From assembly GCA_033239525.1 (NCBI GenBank), contig BSYO01000035.1, positions 8,158,627-8,222,626 on the forward strand: a stretch of DNA of 64,000 bases. Reading direction: 5' to 3'. Positions 35,599-47,100 of this stretch are shown here, one piece after another. The DNA comes from Nepenthes gracilis (taxonomy: Eukaryota; Streptophyta; Magnoliopsida; Caryophyllales; Nepenthaceae). Numbering within the stretch: position 1 is the stretch's first letter; the number at the start of each line of letters is the position of its first letter. The translations under genes and the position numbers were made by a program. The notes beneath the pieces were generated by a model. The model was not told where the DNA came from. It did no database searches and saw only the letters and a program-made list of their open reading frames with translations.

Positions 35599-36662
35599 TG
35601 TTAGGCATATTTTTAATTGGCATATTTTGTGACCGTGTCGGGTTATTTACTTGGTCTCTTGTCAGCGCTTTCGGACACTGCGACAACGTATCGGCCTTTT
35701 CATACATTTCATGCCTGAAAATCGTCATCATCCAATTCCAGTGTTCCCGGCGTTTCTCACCGCCCCGCATCATGTTTTTCTCACCGTTCCGGGCTCAAGG
35801 CGCAAGCCAGGTGCACCTCCCGTGCCGGGCGCTCGATGAGTGCCCAAATCGGGCTTGAGCTCCGTTTTGCGCACTGAGTGCTCGATGAGCACCTGAATAG
35901 GGCTCGAGCACCTTTTTGCGAGTTGGGTGCTCGAGCGGCGCGGGGCCCGTGTGTCTAACGGCTCTTTATTTTTGAAATTATTTTTAGCTCCATATATATA
36001 TATATATGTCTTACATTTTTTGAAACCCTAACTTGACCAACAGAATTTTGAGGAGCTTTTCTCTATTGTAAAGTCATCTTTCTTATACTTCATTGTTGAG
36101 AAAACTTGAGACTAACACTCATACTCCATTGAAAAAGTTCTCTCTTCTCATTGTGGTCTCCCATTTACATCCCTTTTTGTCTTGTAACCCTCGTGACTAC
36201 GTCGGTGCCGTGAAAGATGGGGTTCCAGTGGCATTTGGTTTTTCAAGTGGTTAGTGAGAGAAGATCGACGTGAAGACCAGAAGGCGTTCGGTTCCGTTGT
36301 CTCGGGCAAATCCAAAGAGTTCCTTGGTAGGGATCACAAAATGGGAGTAAGTCGATTAGATTAGCGCGTCTGTATCACCTGATCTGTAAGTTAATTTTCA
36401 TAGTGGATTTATTCTCTGGCTGTTGAAACCCGGAGGGTTTTTCTCAATTATCATGGGTATCGAGTTTTTCCTTCGTCATAAAAAATCGTCCCTTTTTTGG
36501 TGTTGCTAATTATCTTATATTGTATTTATGCATATTATTATTTTTGACATTTAGATATAAATATTCATTACATGTATTAAATATTTAATTTTATACTACT
36601 TTCGTTAATCTTGTATGGGGTCAAAATATTATTGTGTAATTTGGGATGAAATGTCTTTTTCA
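35599..36662 (+). repeat. Sirevirus-like LTR 3 (1064 bp)
   Basis: Starts TGTTAGGCATATTTTTAATTGG after GTCAAAGTGGGAGAT and ends GTCTTTTTCA, followed by the target duplication gtatg. The GC-rich sub-repeat block is at about 35795-35950. Confidence 0.85.
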
Positions 36663-36667
36663 GTATG

Positions 36668-37439
36668 TTAATCCATTGCTTCCCATGCTACAATTGTTTG
36701 GAGATGAAAGGATATCCTTAGTGGGCTCTTTGCAATCAAATGGGATTATTACTTATCTTTATGACTTATAATTGTTGAACTCCACTGGCTAACCAAAAAT
36801 CACAAGTTGGATTGATAATTAATAGAGCCCTTATCACTTATTTGCAAATACACCACACATCAGAATTCTGTGTAGGTAATTCTCTTGTAGAATATTCTAC
36901 TACTAAGAAAGAGATCAACAATATGCAAAATAAATTGGGAAGATTATAATTTTGTAGCTACACGAGTCTAAAATCAATCAATAAGGTAGGATTAAACTAA
37001 TATTGTCGTTCACTGGGGTTTCAGTTGTTGGCTCCCCTAGAAAAGAATTGTTCACATTTTTGGATAAGTTTCTCCTGAAGCCTAACTTTTCATGTATTTA
37101 GGACCCTCTTATCTCTTCCTTCTCTGAGCTTAAGTTATATGGCTCTGCATCAATTGAATCTCATCATTCATTTGGCCCTAGGTTGGTTGGACTTAGCAGC
37201 TGATATAATAGGTTCTATACCCATTAACCCACCCAGAATATAAGGCAAATACTCCATTCTACTATGGATAGCTATGGTAATGAATTAAAGGTAATTTACA
37301 AGATTTTTTGAATGAAGGGAAGCTCAAAGAGCTTTCTCTACCCAAATCCTGCTCTCTTTATTGAGTTGGCTTCTCTGGAAGATCTTCATTTAAAAAAGAG
37401 TTTTAAGTCTTTATTGAGGCAGGTCAAAATTCATTTTTG
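36668..37439. other. Unassigned sequence after the array
   Basis: Moderate AT content with several short blocks that look formerly coding (for example 36660-36790 and 37080-37260), but I cannot match them to a family. It is the sequence that followed the array insertion site. Confidence 0.3.
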
Positions 37440-38190
37440 CCATGCATGAATTTATATATCTAATAAAAATCTAAGATATCACTATCAAGATGATTATTTC
37501 GAGCATAAATGAAATGTTTGAGCTTACATACTTTGCACTTGTCTTTTTGTCACAAAATCAATTAGTTAATCTATATAGATCTTTTTGTCTAATTCTCTAT
37601 TCGAGAAAGTTGTTTTAATATCTATTTAAAATAATTTCAAGTCCAATTTAACTATAATAGTTATAATTAGGCAAATAGAGGCAAACTTCACTATCAATGA
37701 GAAGGTCACTTCATATTCTATACCATACTCTTGGGTAAAATTATTTGCCACAAGGTGAACTTTATATTAGATAATTGTATTGTTTGTCATTCATTTAACC
37801 CTGAAAATCCATTTGTTTCTTATGGCCTTTCGTCCGGGCAATAGATTTACTACATCACAAAACTAATTTTACCCCATTAAGCCTATCTCATCATCCATTA
37901 CTCCAATCCATTAAACTTTTGCAAAAGAATAAAAAGCCTTTGCTCTATTTTGGACTTAACATCATCATACGGAGCAACCATGAAAGATTTCCCTTCAATC
38001 TCAAAACCAACGGCGTGGAATACTACCACATTGACTTCTATATATTTGATAATATTATAAATTACCAACTAATGGTGTACTCTCATTAGAAAACAGGTCA
38101 CTTTCACTTTCCCTAGGAATATGAGAAATTTTTTTCTTTTTCTCAGTTATGCCTTTTGAAGTGCCTTCCTCTTTATCTACTAACTCAAAC
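37440..38190 (-). pseudogene. Copia reverse transcriptase remnant, minus strand
   Basis: The minus strand reads VITIIVKLDLKLF-IDIKTTFSN-ELDKKIYID-LIDFVTK, which is the RT block L.HQMDVKTAFLNG.L.EEIYM.QP.GF in decayed form (about 37690-37530). Further upstream (37830-38010) degraded KP..IVGCKWVFK-type sequence continues. Several stops. Confidence 0.6.
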
Positions 38191-38204
38191 ATTCTCTTTC
38201 AACA

Positions 38205-38580
38205 CCCGTATAAACTTGAGAAAGCTCTATAAGGTCTTAAGCAAGCATCTAGAGCTTGGTATGAGAGTTTAATTTCTTATCTTGGTAACCTTGGCTTTAT
38301 TAGGGTTAGGTTTGGCAAAACTCTTTTTCCATAATTTAATAATAGGTGCATTCATGTTGCTTAATGTTATGTTGATAATAGTGTTTTGCCTGTACTATAT
38401 TTACGAATTTGTTAAATATATAAAATATGAATTTGAAATGAGTATAATTGGTAAACTAAATTTATTTTTTCGATTTTGTGACAAACAATCTCAAAATGTG
38501 ATTTGTATATCTCAATACAAATATGCTGAAGTTCATGTTTTAAGTTATGGGTTAAATAATAAAATGCACACTTGAATAAC
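38205..38580 (+). pseudogene. Sirevirus-type copia RT, later part
   Basis: Plus strand: HPYKLEKALYGLKQASRAWY, ESLISYLGNLGFI, FGKTLF, then a damaged YVDDIIFG box (CYVDNSVL, about 38365-38390). This is the segment that follows the part seen at 28197-28640 in an intact SIRE-type RT, suggesting one element split by later insertions. Confidence 0.75.
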
Positions 38581-38839
38581 TATGAGCATGATTGCTAATT
38601 TAGGTCATGACCCTTTCAGGAAAAAGTGTTCATCAAACACCTTATAGGAGTACATGATAGGTAGTTTCTGAATTTAGTTTAGTAGAACTAATTTAATAAA
38701 ACTCCTGCAACAGTAGTATAGCATATCCATGGTGCACAAATGAATAATGAAAAACAGGACATGAAGCTATTGCATTTAATGTTTTAGTATATAAAGAGAA
38801 TATAATGAAAACCAGAGGAGCTGAAAATGACGACGGACA

Positions 38840-39592
38840 GTCATGAACAGAGGAAACAAGAGCAAAGAATATAATAAAATATCATATAAATAATATCTGT
38901 AATTTTATTAATTTAGAAACTTGATTTATAATCTAAGAAATTAGCTACTTATATAGTAGTTGAAAACTAATTACAACCGTTAGATACAATGTTAGATAAA
39001 CTAATTCTAACCATATATAGAAAATACGTAGTTGTATCAAAAATAAATTTAAATTTGTTCATAAAGTTGAGACAATAAAAACACAAATTGTGTTTCTTCA
39101 AATAACAGATCCTTGGCTTCACTAGATTATCTATCCAACCAGTCGTAATTGATCCGAGATATAGCAAATTCAACCAATCATTTGTTGTTGTTTTATCGTC
39201 ACTTGGATTGCTGATTGCATCTGATAAGATGGCATAACAAAACACAAATAGGATTATTCACTCTATATAAACTTTATATGACAGTAACTGATGTTATTAT
39301 ACTGTGCATGGGTTGCTATGATAGAAATTATATGACAGTAATTTATATACTTGTTGATCTGTTGTAACAAGTGAATTGCTTATGCTTCTGATGCATTTGC
39401 TGTAGCTACTAATAGAAATAACATATTTTGCTTTGCTAAATCTGATGAAATTGATGCTGAGGCACGTGATGCATCAGTTACTGATGTAAAGTTGTACTCC
39501 TTTTTGTTGATATGCTGATTCATGACTTGCTGATCCTATTTTGTTGTTGCATAATGCCAATGGTGCAGCTTTGATATTGATATATTTTAACA
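38840..39592 (-). repeat. Copia-type 3' LTR, minus strand (inner end firm, outer end approximate)
   Basis: On the minus strand TTGAGGGGGA (39602-39593) is followed at once by TGTTAAAATATATC, a standard polypurine tract/LTR junction. A TATA-like CTATATAAGTAG lies near 38951-38962. The LTR end near 38840 is an estimate. Confidence 0.55.
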
Positions 39593-40720
39593 TCCCCCTC
39601 AAGATGGAAAGTAAAGATTCATTTACTTTCATATTGGCAATGAAAGAATGAGATATGGAGATGAGAAAATCAGGATGTGGGAATTGAAATTGAAGAAGAG
39701 ATGGAGATTAAAGATGAAAAATTTGTAAGAGAGAATATATTTTTGGGATTTTGTGATATGAAAAAATAAAAAGATCAAATGACAAAAGATAAAATTTGAA
39801 TTGTAAAAATAGAAACCGTAATAATAATAAGAATAAAATATCGATGTGAGATTGTTGACACAATCTGTTAGCAAATTGTGTTTAGAAGATGGAGTATGTG
39901 TTTGAAGTGAGGATTGTGATCAATTATCAATGATTGTTTTAAAATAGATCTTTGCGCCCAAGTCATGGGATCTTATAGCCACAAAGTATCCGATAGAAAA
40001 TTTTGAAAATCCATATGAAATGGATGGTAATTTTTGATATTGACATTTTTATTAGTATAAAAATCCAATTGAAATTTAAGATGTTTTATCATTTTATAAT
40101 GAGACATTTTGTCTCTTTGAAAAAAAAGTAAAAATTTCATTTTGGAACATTGATTTAAAATGGATCCTATGGCACGATAGTACACTATTATATTTCAATG
40201 CAGCAGTGAGGGAAACAAACTTTATGAGGTAAAATTTCTTGGTACCCATGATGAATATTAATGATGCCATTTCATAGGCAGTGTAGAAATTGCAATAAAT
40301 TGATATCATTAAATTGAAAAAAAATAGACATGTGAGGCAAAGCTTTCCCTTTCTAGTTGCATAAAAGTAATGAGGCTACATATTCAGGGTAGGAACAGTG
40401 TCACCAAAAAAACCTACTCAAAATAAAAAAAATTCAATATACTTTTGGGTTTATTTGGCAATAAAAGTTATAGAAACATTCTGTTGTTGTAGAAACTCCC
40501 TGAAAAGCTAACTGAGATTTTTTACAAGTAATTGTCATTTGTTTTTAGCAAGTTTCAGTTCAAAACTTGTTTAGATTGCACCTTCAAAATGTTTTATGGT
40601 AGAAATTGTAAATTTGTGAGTTTTTATTTTTTCTATTTCAACCAAATCTATGTTTGTTTTCAACTCCCGAGGCATTTCGGTCGCTCACTATACCCTCCGA
40701 CATAGTGGGTCGATCATCAA
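39593..40720 (-). mobile_element. Probable degraded copia internal region, minus strand
   Basis: Lies directly upstream (minus strand) of the LTR/PPT at 39592. No domain is clear enough to name; only scattered blocks look formerly coding (about 40310-39960). Assignment rests mainly on the LTR junction. Confidence 0.35.
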
Positions 40721-40724
40721 ATAA

Positions 40725-40967
40725 GTGTTTGTCATTACTTTAAAAGAAATGAAACGAAAAACAGGTCAAGTAAAAAATGCTGCTGACATGAAAATTGATG
40801 ACAGTCTGTTCCAGGGCAAAATTCAAAACAACGATCCCACAAATTCACCAAATCAAACACATATAAGGGAAAATGCACCCCCATCTCTGCTGAAAGAACA
40901 GAGTGGAAAATATGATCACAAATATAAAGGAGGCAGCAGAACAAATGGAGCAAGTGCATCAAACTAG
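40725..40967 (+). other. Open stretch of unknown nature (80 codons)
   Basis: Encodes a polar, Lys/Asn/Ser-rich peptide (MKRKTGQVKNAADMKIDD..). I do not recognise it and see no splice partners. It may be an exon remnant or chance. Confidence 0.15.
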
Positions 40968-40974
40968 GCAATAA

Positions 40975-41864
40975 ATAGTCATGCTGTGAAGTAACCAGTT
41001 TAATGGCTCACTGCTTCAACAGGTAAATAATTCAAGTAATAAATCAATTAACTATTATTTTACAATATGATTAATAATGATCATAATTAGAAATGATTAT
41101 CACATATTTACTTGTCTTAAAATAAGTATTTAAACAAATCAGTTGAAGTTATGATTCAATAGTTTAAAAAATTTATTTATCAATTCATTACATGAATAAA
41201 TGACACTAAAGAAATAAATGTTTTGATCTAATAAACAAAGCATTAGCCAAACTATACAAGTAATAAGCTAGTATCAAAGAGTGATGACAAATTAACCAAA
41301 ACAAACAAGCACTAGCTGTAAACTAAAAGAGGTAAAAGAGATAAAAAAACCGGAAAGAAAAATTGATACTTTTAAAAGAATAAAAAATTGTTAAATATCT
41401 ATACATGCTAGCAAGTTTAAAAATTCAAACCCATCTTGGCAATGATTGCTATTAAGATCCTACCACCTCATTGGCTCCCTATGAACCCAACAATTAGGAT
41501 TAAAAGCCGAGTTAATAATAATTAAGATATTATCAAATGATTTATGTAAAGACCTTCAATTAAAGAACATAGCATAATTAACTGATCATGGTCTAAAAAA
41601 CTCAAGCCAGACACACTAGAACTCTGATACTCTTTGGTATGTTTGAGAAACACAAGCCACGTGTGGACGACAACTTAAGTCATCTCAAAAGACTAGCATT
41701 TAAGTCTATAATGCTCAACTAGCATATATATATATATATATATGTATATGTATGTATGTATGTATAAATAACAAAGAAAGAAAGAAGATAGATACAATTT
41801 TAATGAGGTCATTTTGTTCCTTTATAAAAATATTACAAGTACAAGATAAAAATTATACATATAT
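40975..41864. other. AT-rich intergenic region with microsatellite
   Basis: No gene. An (AT)n/(GTAT)n microsatellite with short gaaagaaag repeats covers about 41725-41785. Confidence 0.6.
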
Positions 41865-41970
41865 TTATTCCAAAGGAGAATTGTCATGAGGCTGTGAGGT
41901 CTCCGACAAAGGTTCCCAAGACTCCACATCATCTCTGGGACTGTGCAACATATCTGATCTGTTTCGAGCG
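41865..41970 (-). other. Candidate terminal exon, unidentified
   Basis: On the minus strand a GAATTCTAG acceptor-like site ends at 41971. It is followed by 34 codons with coding-like composition (ARNRSDMLHSPRDDVE.., ..SETSQPHDNSPLE) and a stop at 41865. I cannot find upstream exons and do not recognise the protein. It could be the relic of a gene or chance. Confidence 0.25.
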
Positions 41971-42509
41971 CTAGAATTCATTGGATGGAATATAAAAATG
42001 GAAATGCCTAAAATCACCATCTTAATAATGTGTTGATAAAGGTTGATATCGTCCCAATATTTATACTCCATCACCTGCCTAATATCACTCATCCTGATGG
42101 AGGTTCAAAGCTCACTCTCCAGTTGTTCTTGCTTAACAAATCTTCTCAAGATATCCTACCTAAGATCCTACATCATCTATGCAGTAGGTACGATTATGTA
42201 GATCACACCATAAAGGCACTTGCCATAGCAAGATCTTTCAAGTTCCAAATGGCTTAGAAAAATACGCAACTGCCGTCAGCCACTCTCCTATGAGAGCAAG
42301 CATTCCTTCCCTCCAAGAGGCCAGCACGTCATCCAAGAAGCCCTACCTCTAAGAGGCTAGCATGACGTCCATTGAGAAGTCCCTCCACCCAGGTGCTATA
42401 CCTTCCATCCATGAGGCCATCCACTCAGGCGCCACATCCTCTATCTAAAAGCCCTTCGTCCAGTAGTCCTCCTTCTAGGAAACCAGATATCTCCCAATGC
42501 TAATATTTA
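41971..42509. other. Intergenic; degenerate short tandem pattern
   Basis: Between about 42300 and 42480 a ~37-bp motif of the type aagaggctagcatgacgtcc / aagaggccagcacgtcatcc recurs in degraded form. No gene. Confidence 0.35.
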
Positions 42510-43421
42510 TGACTGGCATGACTCCGAGACGACATGGGTCTCAAGGCCTTTTGCATTTAATATTACTATTAGTGGTGCATGCGTGCAATATGACACCCAT
42601 CAAGCTGGAGCATGCGTTCGAACAACCGACAACCCTGGTGAACATACCGGAAGGTTGAAATTCAAACCTCCCGATATGGAGGGTTAGTGATGGGTTTAAC
42701 CAGCCCGGCCCAAGAAGAGGGTTTATCAACATAAAGAATTGGCTCAAAAATAAATAACATCCTAGCAAACCCAGATAGCCCAAATGGATGAGTAGGCTTG
42801 TGGCCCAGTCAAAACAACCTACAATCCATTTCTTGCCCGCTAAAGAAATTTACTATAGTTGTCACCAACCGATATTTCCTTATCTATCCAGATAGCTCAT
42901 TGGATAATTGTCACCGGTTAGAAAAGGTCAAACTGCTTGCCAACACTATAAATATCCCTTCACTACAATAGAGAAGATACGACATGAAAAAGACAAACCA
43001 CAAAAAAATACTACCAAGATGCTCCCCTCTGAGCGGAATTCTCTCTTTCTAAGATGCCCCTTAGGCGGGCACATTTCTAAGACACCTCAGTCGGGTGCAC
43101 CGCTAAGATGCCCCTTAGTCGGGTGTACATTTAAACCGCCCCCCAATCGGACATATCAAACACTCAATCCTCTATGACATGTATCTACGCATATCTCTTG
43201 CACCATTACATCTTTCACTCATCGTAGAAAAATTTCTAATTTGAGTATTGGAGGACAAATCGAAAAATAAGTCTCACAAATCCTCTGACCTCTTCTTTTT
43301 AGTTGTATTACATAGGATTTAGGTTAAAGGTACAAGGATCGAATCAACTCCAATTCGACCTGCCAGAAAAAGATCGAATAGCTTTTAAACCGTCAAACAA
43401 CTTGGATCTAAGGACGTATCA
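42510..43421 (+). repeat. Solo gypsy-type LTR, copy 1 (912 bp)
   Basis: Starts TGACTGGCATG, ends GGACGTATCA. Has CACTATAAATATCCC (TATA box) near 42944-42958 and the family's 3' block (ctaatttgagtattggagga, 43229 on). The 5 bases after it (tttat, 43422-43426) equal 42506-42510, so the target duplication overlaps the first T. No internal region or partner LTR follows. Confidence 0.65.
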
Positions 43422-44132
43422 TTTATCAACTTATCTTTTTTAATATAAATCATCAATACAGATAAATAAGAAAAAGCGATGTCATTAAAAATATCCCAAA
43501 ATACATAAATATTGACTTTTACTTCCCAAAAATCATATTATTAAACCAGTAATACTAATTCTACCTATCACTTGAATTCATTTTTTAGCTTACCGGCTAA
43601 ATAGTAAAATATTTATTAATTGTAATTTTTCCTTTACTCTGTCAGAGTATATTGATCCTTAAAAATTTAAAGGAAAAAATCCATAAGAAAAAAATAATAA
43701 TAATAAAATTACAACATAATTTTTTAAATTTTGTTTAGATGGTGACAGAAAATCACAATGACAAGAAATCAAATTTCTAAAGCATTTTAAGTTATTTGAT
43801 TACTAATAAAAGATCAAGAGAAATATGACAGTCCATCAATATTATAATTTCTTTGTGTTTTTTATCGTATTTATTTAAATAAATTTTCTTGTAGATTAAA
43901 CATAATAATATACTTTATAAATATATATAATTTTTCTTTTCATCAAAATATTTTATAATAAAACAAAAACTAAAGGAAGTAAATGGAATAAAAAATACAT
44001 TTTGCCTTAATACAGACAGATTTTTGAGATCATCTTCTCCATTTGACCTAATTTTATTTTGAGCGTCCATATATATGCATTGAAGTTTTCAGTTTCTACA
44101 GCTTATTAATCAATAAATAGAGAAATCTCTAG
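43422..44132. other. Intergenic, 3' side of DGD2
   Basis: AT-rich; the part next to 44133 must hold the DGD2 3' UTR (minus strand), with AATAAA-like sequence near 43980 but no site I would fix. No other gene. Confidence 0.5.
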
Positions 44133-47100
44133 CTATATTGATCCCATCTTAAGGCTTTGAGGGCTCTTTTCGCCAGCATCAAAAGGTAACCCAAGTTCCT
44201 TACATTGTTCTTCCTCGGGATGCAAGGTCCCTGGGATGGCGCCAAACACCTTCCTAGACAATTCGAAACCTGATGCCGTAAAATGCACGAATGCTGAGGC
44301 ATCTTCGATTCTCTTCTGCATGTCAAATGACATGGAGGCGAACTTCTTCGAAGGCGTCTTCGATGCTGAACTAGCAGCAGGGGCCTGGTCCAGTTCTGCA
44401 GCGTGTAAAAACCGTCCGGTAGCAGCTTCCCACGATAGCTCGTGCATCTGTTCGTCGCTCAGTGGGGCCGGATCTTCCGTCATTGCTTCATTTACAGCTG
44501 AAACAAAGCCGTTGCTGTCATCGTACATGCGGCAATTAGGGAACTGCTTGAAGAACTCGTTGGATGGGTGGTTGGCACACACGACGATCTTGCCCATTGC
44601 TAGTGCTTCTGCTGTGGTGGTGCAGACAACATCTGAAGTGCTTGGGTTGAGGAAGACTTTGTAGCTGAAAGAAGGAAAAAAAATATATCAGGTTATGCAT
44701 TCATAACACAAACAGCCTCTTAGCCATGTAAATATACAAGACTTTTGCCAAACCTGAAAATAAAAGTATTTGAAGAAAAATATTGTGAGCTTCCTCTTAT
44801 TTTTTTTTATCATCTCTTATACTCCTAACTATGAGGAGTTTATCTAGTAATTTAGATGACTAAAATTATGATAATATATTAAAATATACTGAATTTATCT
44901 TAAAATTTTATCCATGTAAACTGTCAGATTGAAATATTCAACGTAAAGAATATAAAAGGAGGATTATATGTCATAAATTTTATTTCCTCTCATTCATTGG
45001 TCTATGAAACCCAGGGGATCTTCTGGTGGTGTTCATCTTGTATAACCATCACACAGACTTTTCTTTCATGCAAGGGGAAGATTGGAGGAAAAAAACCAGA
45101 AAACAAAAAAACAAAGAAAGCAAACAGAAGTTGGAGAATGATTGAGGAAATAGGGAAAGAGCTAGCATTGGACTACACTGATCTTCTGTTGGTGTCATTC
45201 TAATAACCACGTTGGAAGATTATTATAACTATCCAAAAGGATCCATACAGTATAGGGATGATGAGATAAAACTGCTAATATGCTCTTGTCTAGCGAGGTA
45301 GCAGGAAGTAGAATTAAACTAGGTGGTCAGTGTAGATCAAATCTATCATAAATGGTAGAAATTTCCTTTCTAGACTAGACTACTGGAATTCATGATGCAA
45401 ATATATTCTAGAAAGAACATCCAAGCTAATCAGAAAACCAACGTATCAGAGCTCTCAATCTTCCATTTTGAATCAAGTGGACTAACTGTGAATACGCAGG
45501 TTCTTTGATTCTACAAACCAATCCCCAACAAATCAAAATGGCCCATTTTGACAGTAACTAAAGCAATCAGGATCCTTTGGCATTTTCTGGGCATTCACTT
45601 TGCATCCCCTTCCCCAAATCATTTAGGACCATAGATATAAGCATCGATTGATATGTATCAGTATCAAGGCCCCTAATACCAATATTTATTGATACCGCGA
45701 TATGTTATCATGCTGGTGATATATTAACCAATATAGCTTCGCTAACTTATGATTTTAGAATTTTTTTTTCAATATATCCGACATTGAAATAATCGCGTAA
45801 CTAATATTGATATTTTCATCCATCTTCACAGCCTACAAAGTTCAACGCAAGAAAAACACTTACTTGTGAAATAGAGGATCGGCATGATCACGACCACAGT
45901 GAACTCTTACAGCCAAGTCCAATTTCATGGCAGCTTCCTTAACTTCCTCAGAGTCTTCCCCATTTCCATAAAGATCAACTTTTAGTCCAGCAAGCTCCTT
46001 CTGGTGGCTACTGAGAAGATTAAGCAGCTCTTTGTACCCTTTATTCCATACCATCTTCCCTATATAGTAAGCACCCTTCTTGTATTCCTGATTTCCATTT
46101 GATAGTTCTTCTTTCATTTTCCGGCCAATCTCAAGGAATTTGGGATTGACTCCATGAACGTTGCAAATTACGGATCTTGGAAGATCTTGGGTAGCTGCAG
46201 ACAATCTGATCACCTGTCATTTCATGAATCGTTAATCCGATGAGGAAGGAAGATAATGACAAAGGGCAAGACTTCAAAGCAAGCAATACTAATCATTAAT
46301 GCAAATATCAGCCAATATGCATAGCATCAAGGTTCCCGATATTGATATTTTCAAATACCATAACAATATTATGATCTATTATTATATCGAGATATATCAA
46401 TAATATTGTGGTATATTGCTAAATCGATAATATATTACAATACAACAGCCAATACAGCCTTGTGAACTTACGATTTTTAGAAATTCTTTTTCTCCTGATA
46501 TATTTTATATCGATAAGTATTGTCAGATAATAATATAACCACCACCAATATCGATAATGATATTTTCATCCTTGAATTAGCAATACATAAAAAATTTAAG
46601 TCATTGTGTTCATAGGATATGCAAATGTTACTCAAGTGTCACGTGCAAACAAGCTAAAGAAATGAATGCCAGAATTATATTGAGTTCAATGAAAAAAATA
46701 TAGTGCCAATATAAGAAACTAGAAACAGGCAGGCCGATCGATCTGGAAATAACCGACAGTAGAAGAAAAGATGGTCAAAAGTTAGAAAAAGGTGATGTTA
46801 CAGGATTCCTAGGTGACTGGCATTCCATTAAATTATCCAGACTAGTAGGTCCACACATGAAAAAATTAATGGATAAGATATCATGTCACTTTGAAGGTGT
46901 TCATTGGATTTCTCAAAATATTTCCCAAAAAATGGGCCCACTGTAGCCGAAATTTCAAACCCGAATACCATCCTTAAAAATAATCCATTTCCTATTTGGT
47001 TTGCTAGTGAGAAACTTATTTTCTGAAGATTAACCAACGTAATTTCACTAAACAAAATTAAAATCGATAATAAATTGCCCAACTACATTTTAATAAGTCA

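Larger units (their letters stand above)
28651..36662 (+). mobile_element. Tandem array LTR-gag-LTR-gag-LTR of a gag-only Sirevirus-like element
   Basis: Three LTRs (28651-29775, 32092-33241, 35599-36662), all starting TGTTAGGCATATTTTTA, alternate with two internal regions (29776-32091 and 33242-35598). The whole array is flanked by one perfect 5-bp duplication: gtatg at 28646-28650 and 36663-36667. Each internal unit holds only gag and then goes directly into repeated purine tracts (ggggga) and the LTR; protease, integrase, RT and RNase H are absent from both. Purine tract AAAGTGGGAGAT abuts LTR2 and LTR3. The shared middle LTR points to unequal recombination between LTRs of one insertion. 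Both gag copies are frameshifted. Confidence 0.9.

Noticed and set aside
45860..45863. DGD2 exon 3 ending ..FHK in the open frame
   Set aside because: Splicing at CACAA|GTAAGT to CTACAAAG restores the conserved FHNYKVFLNP block.
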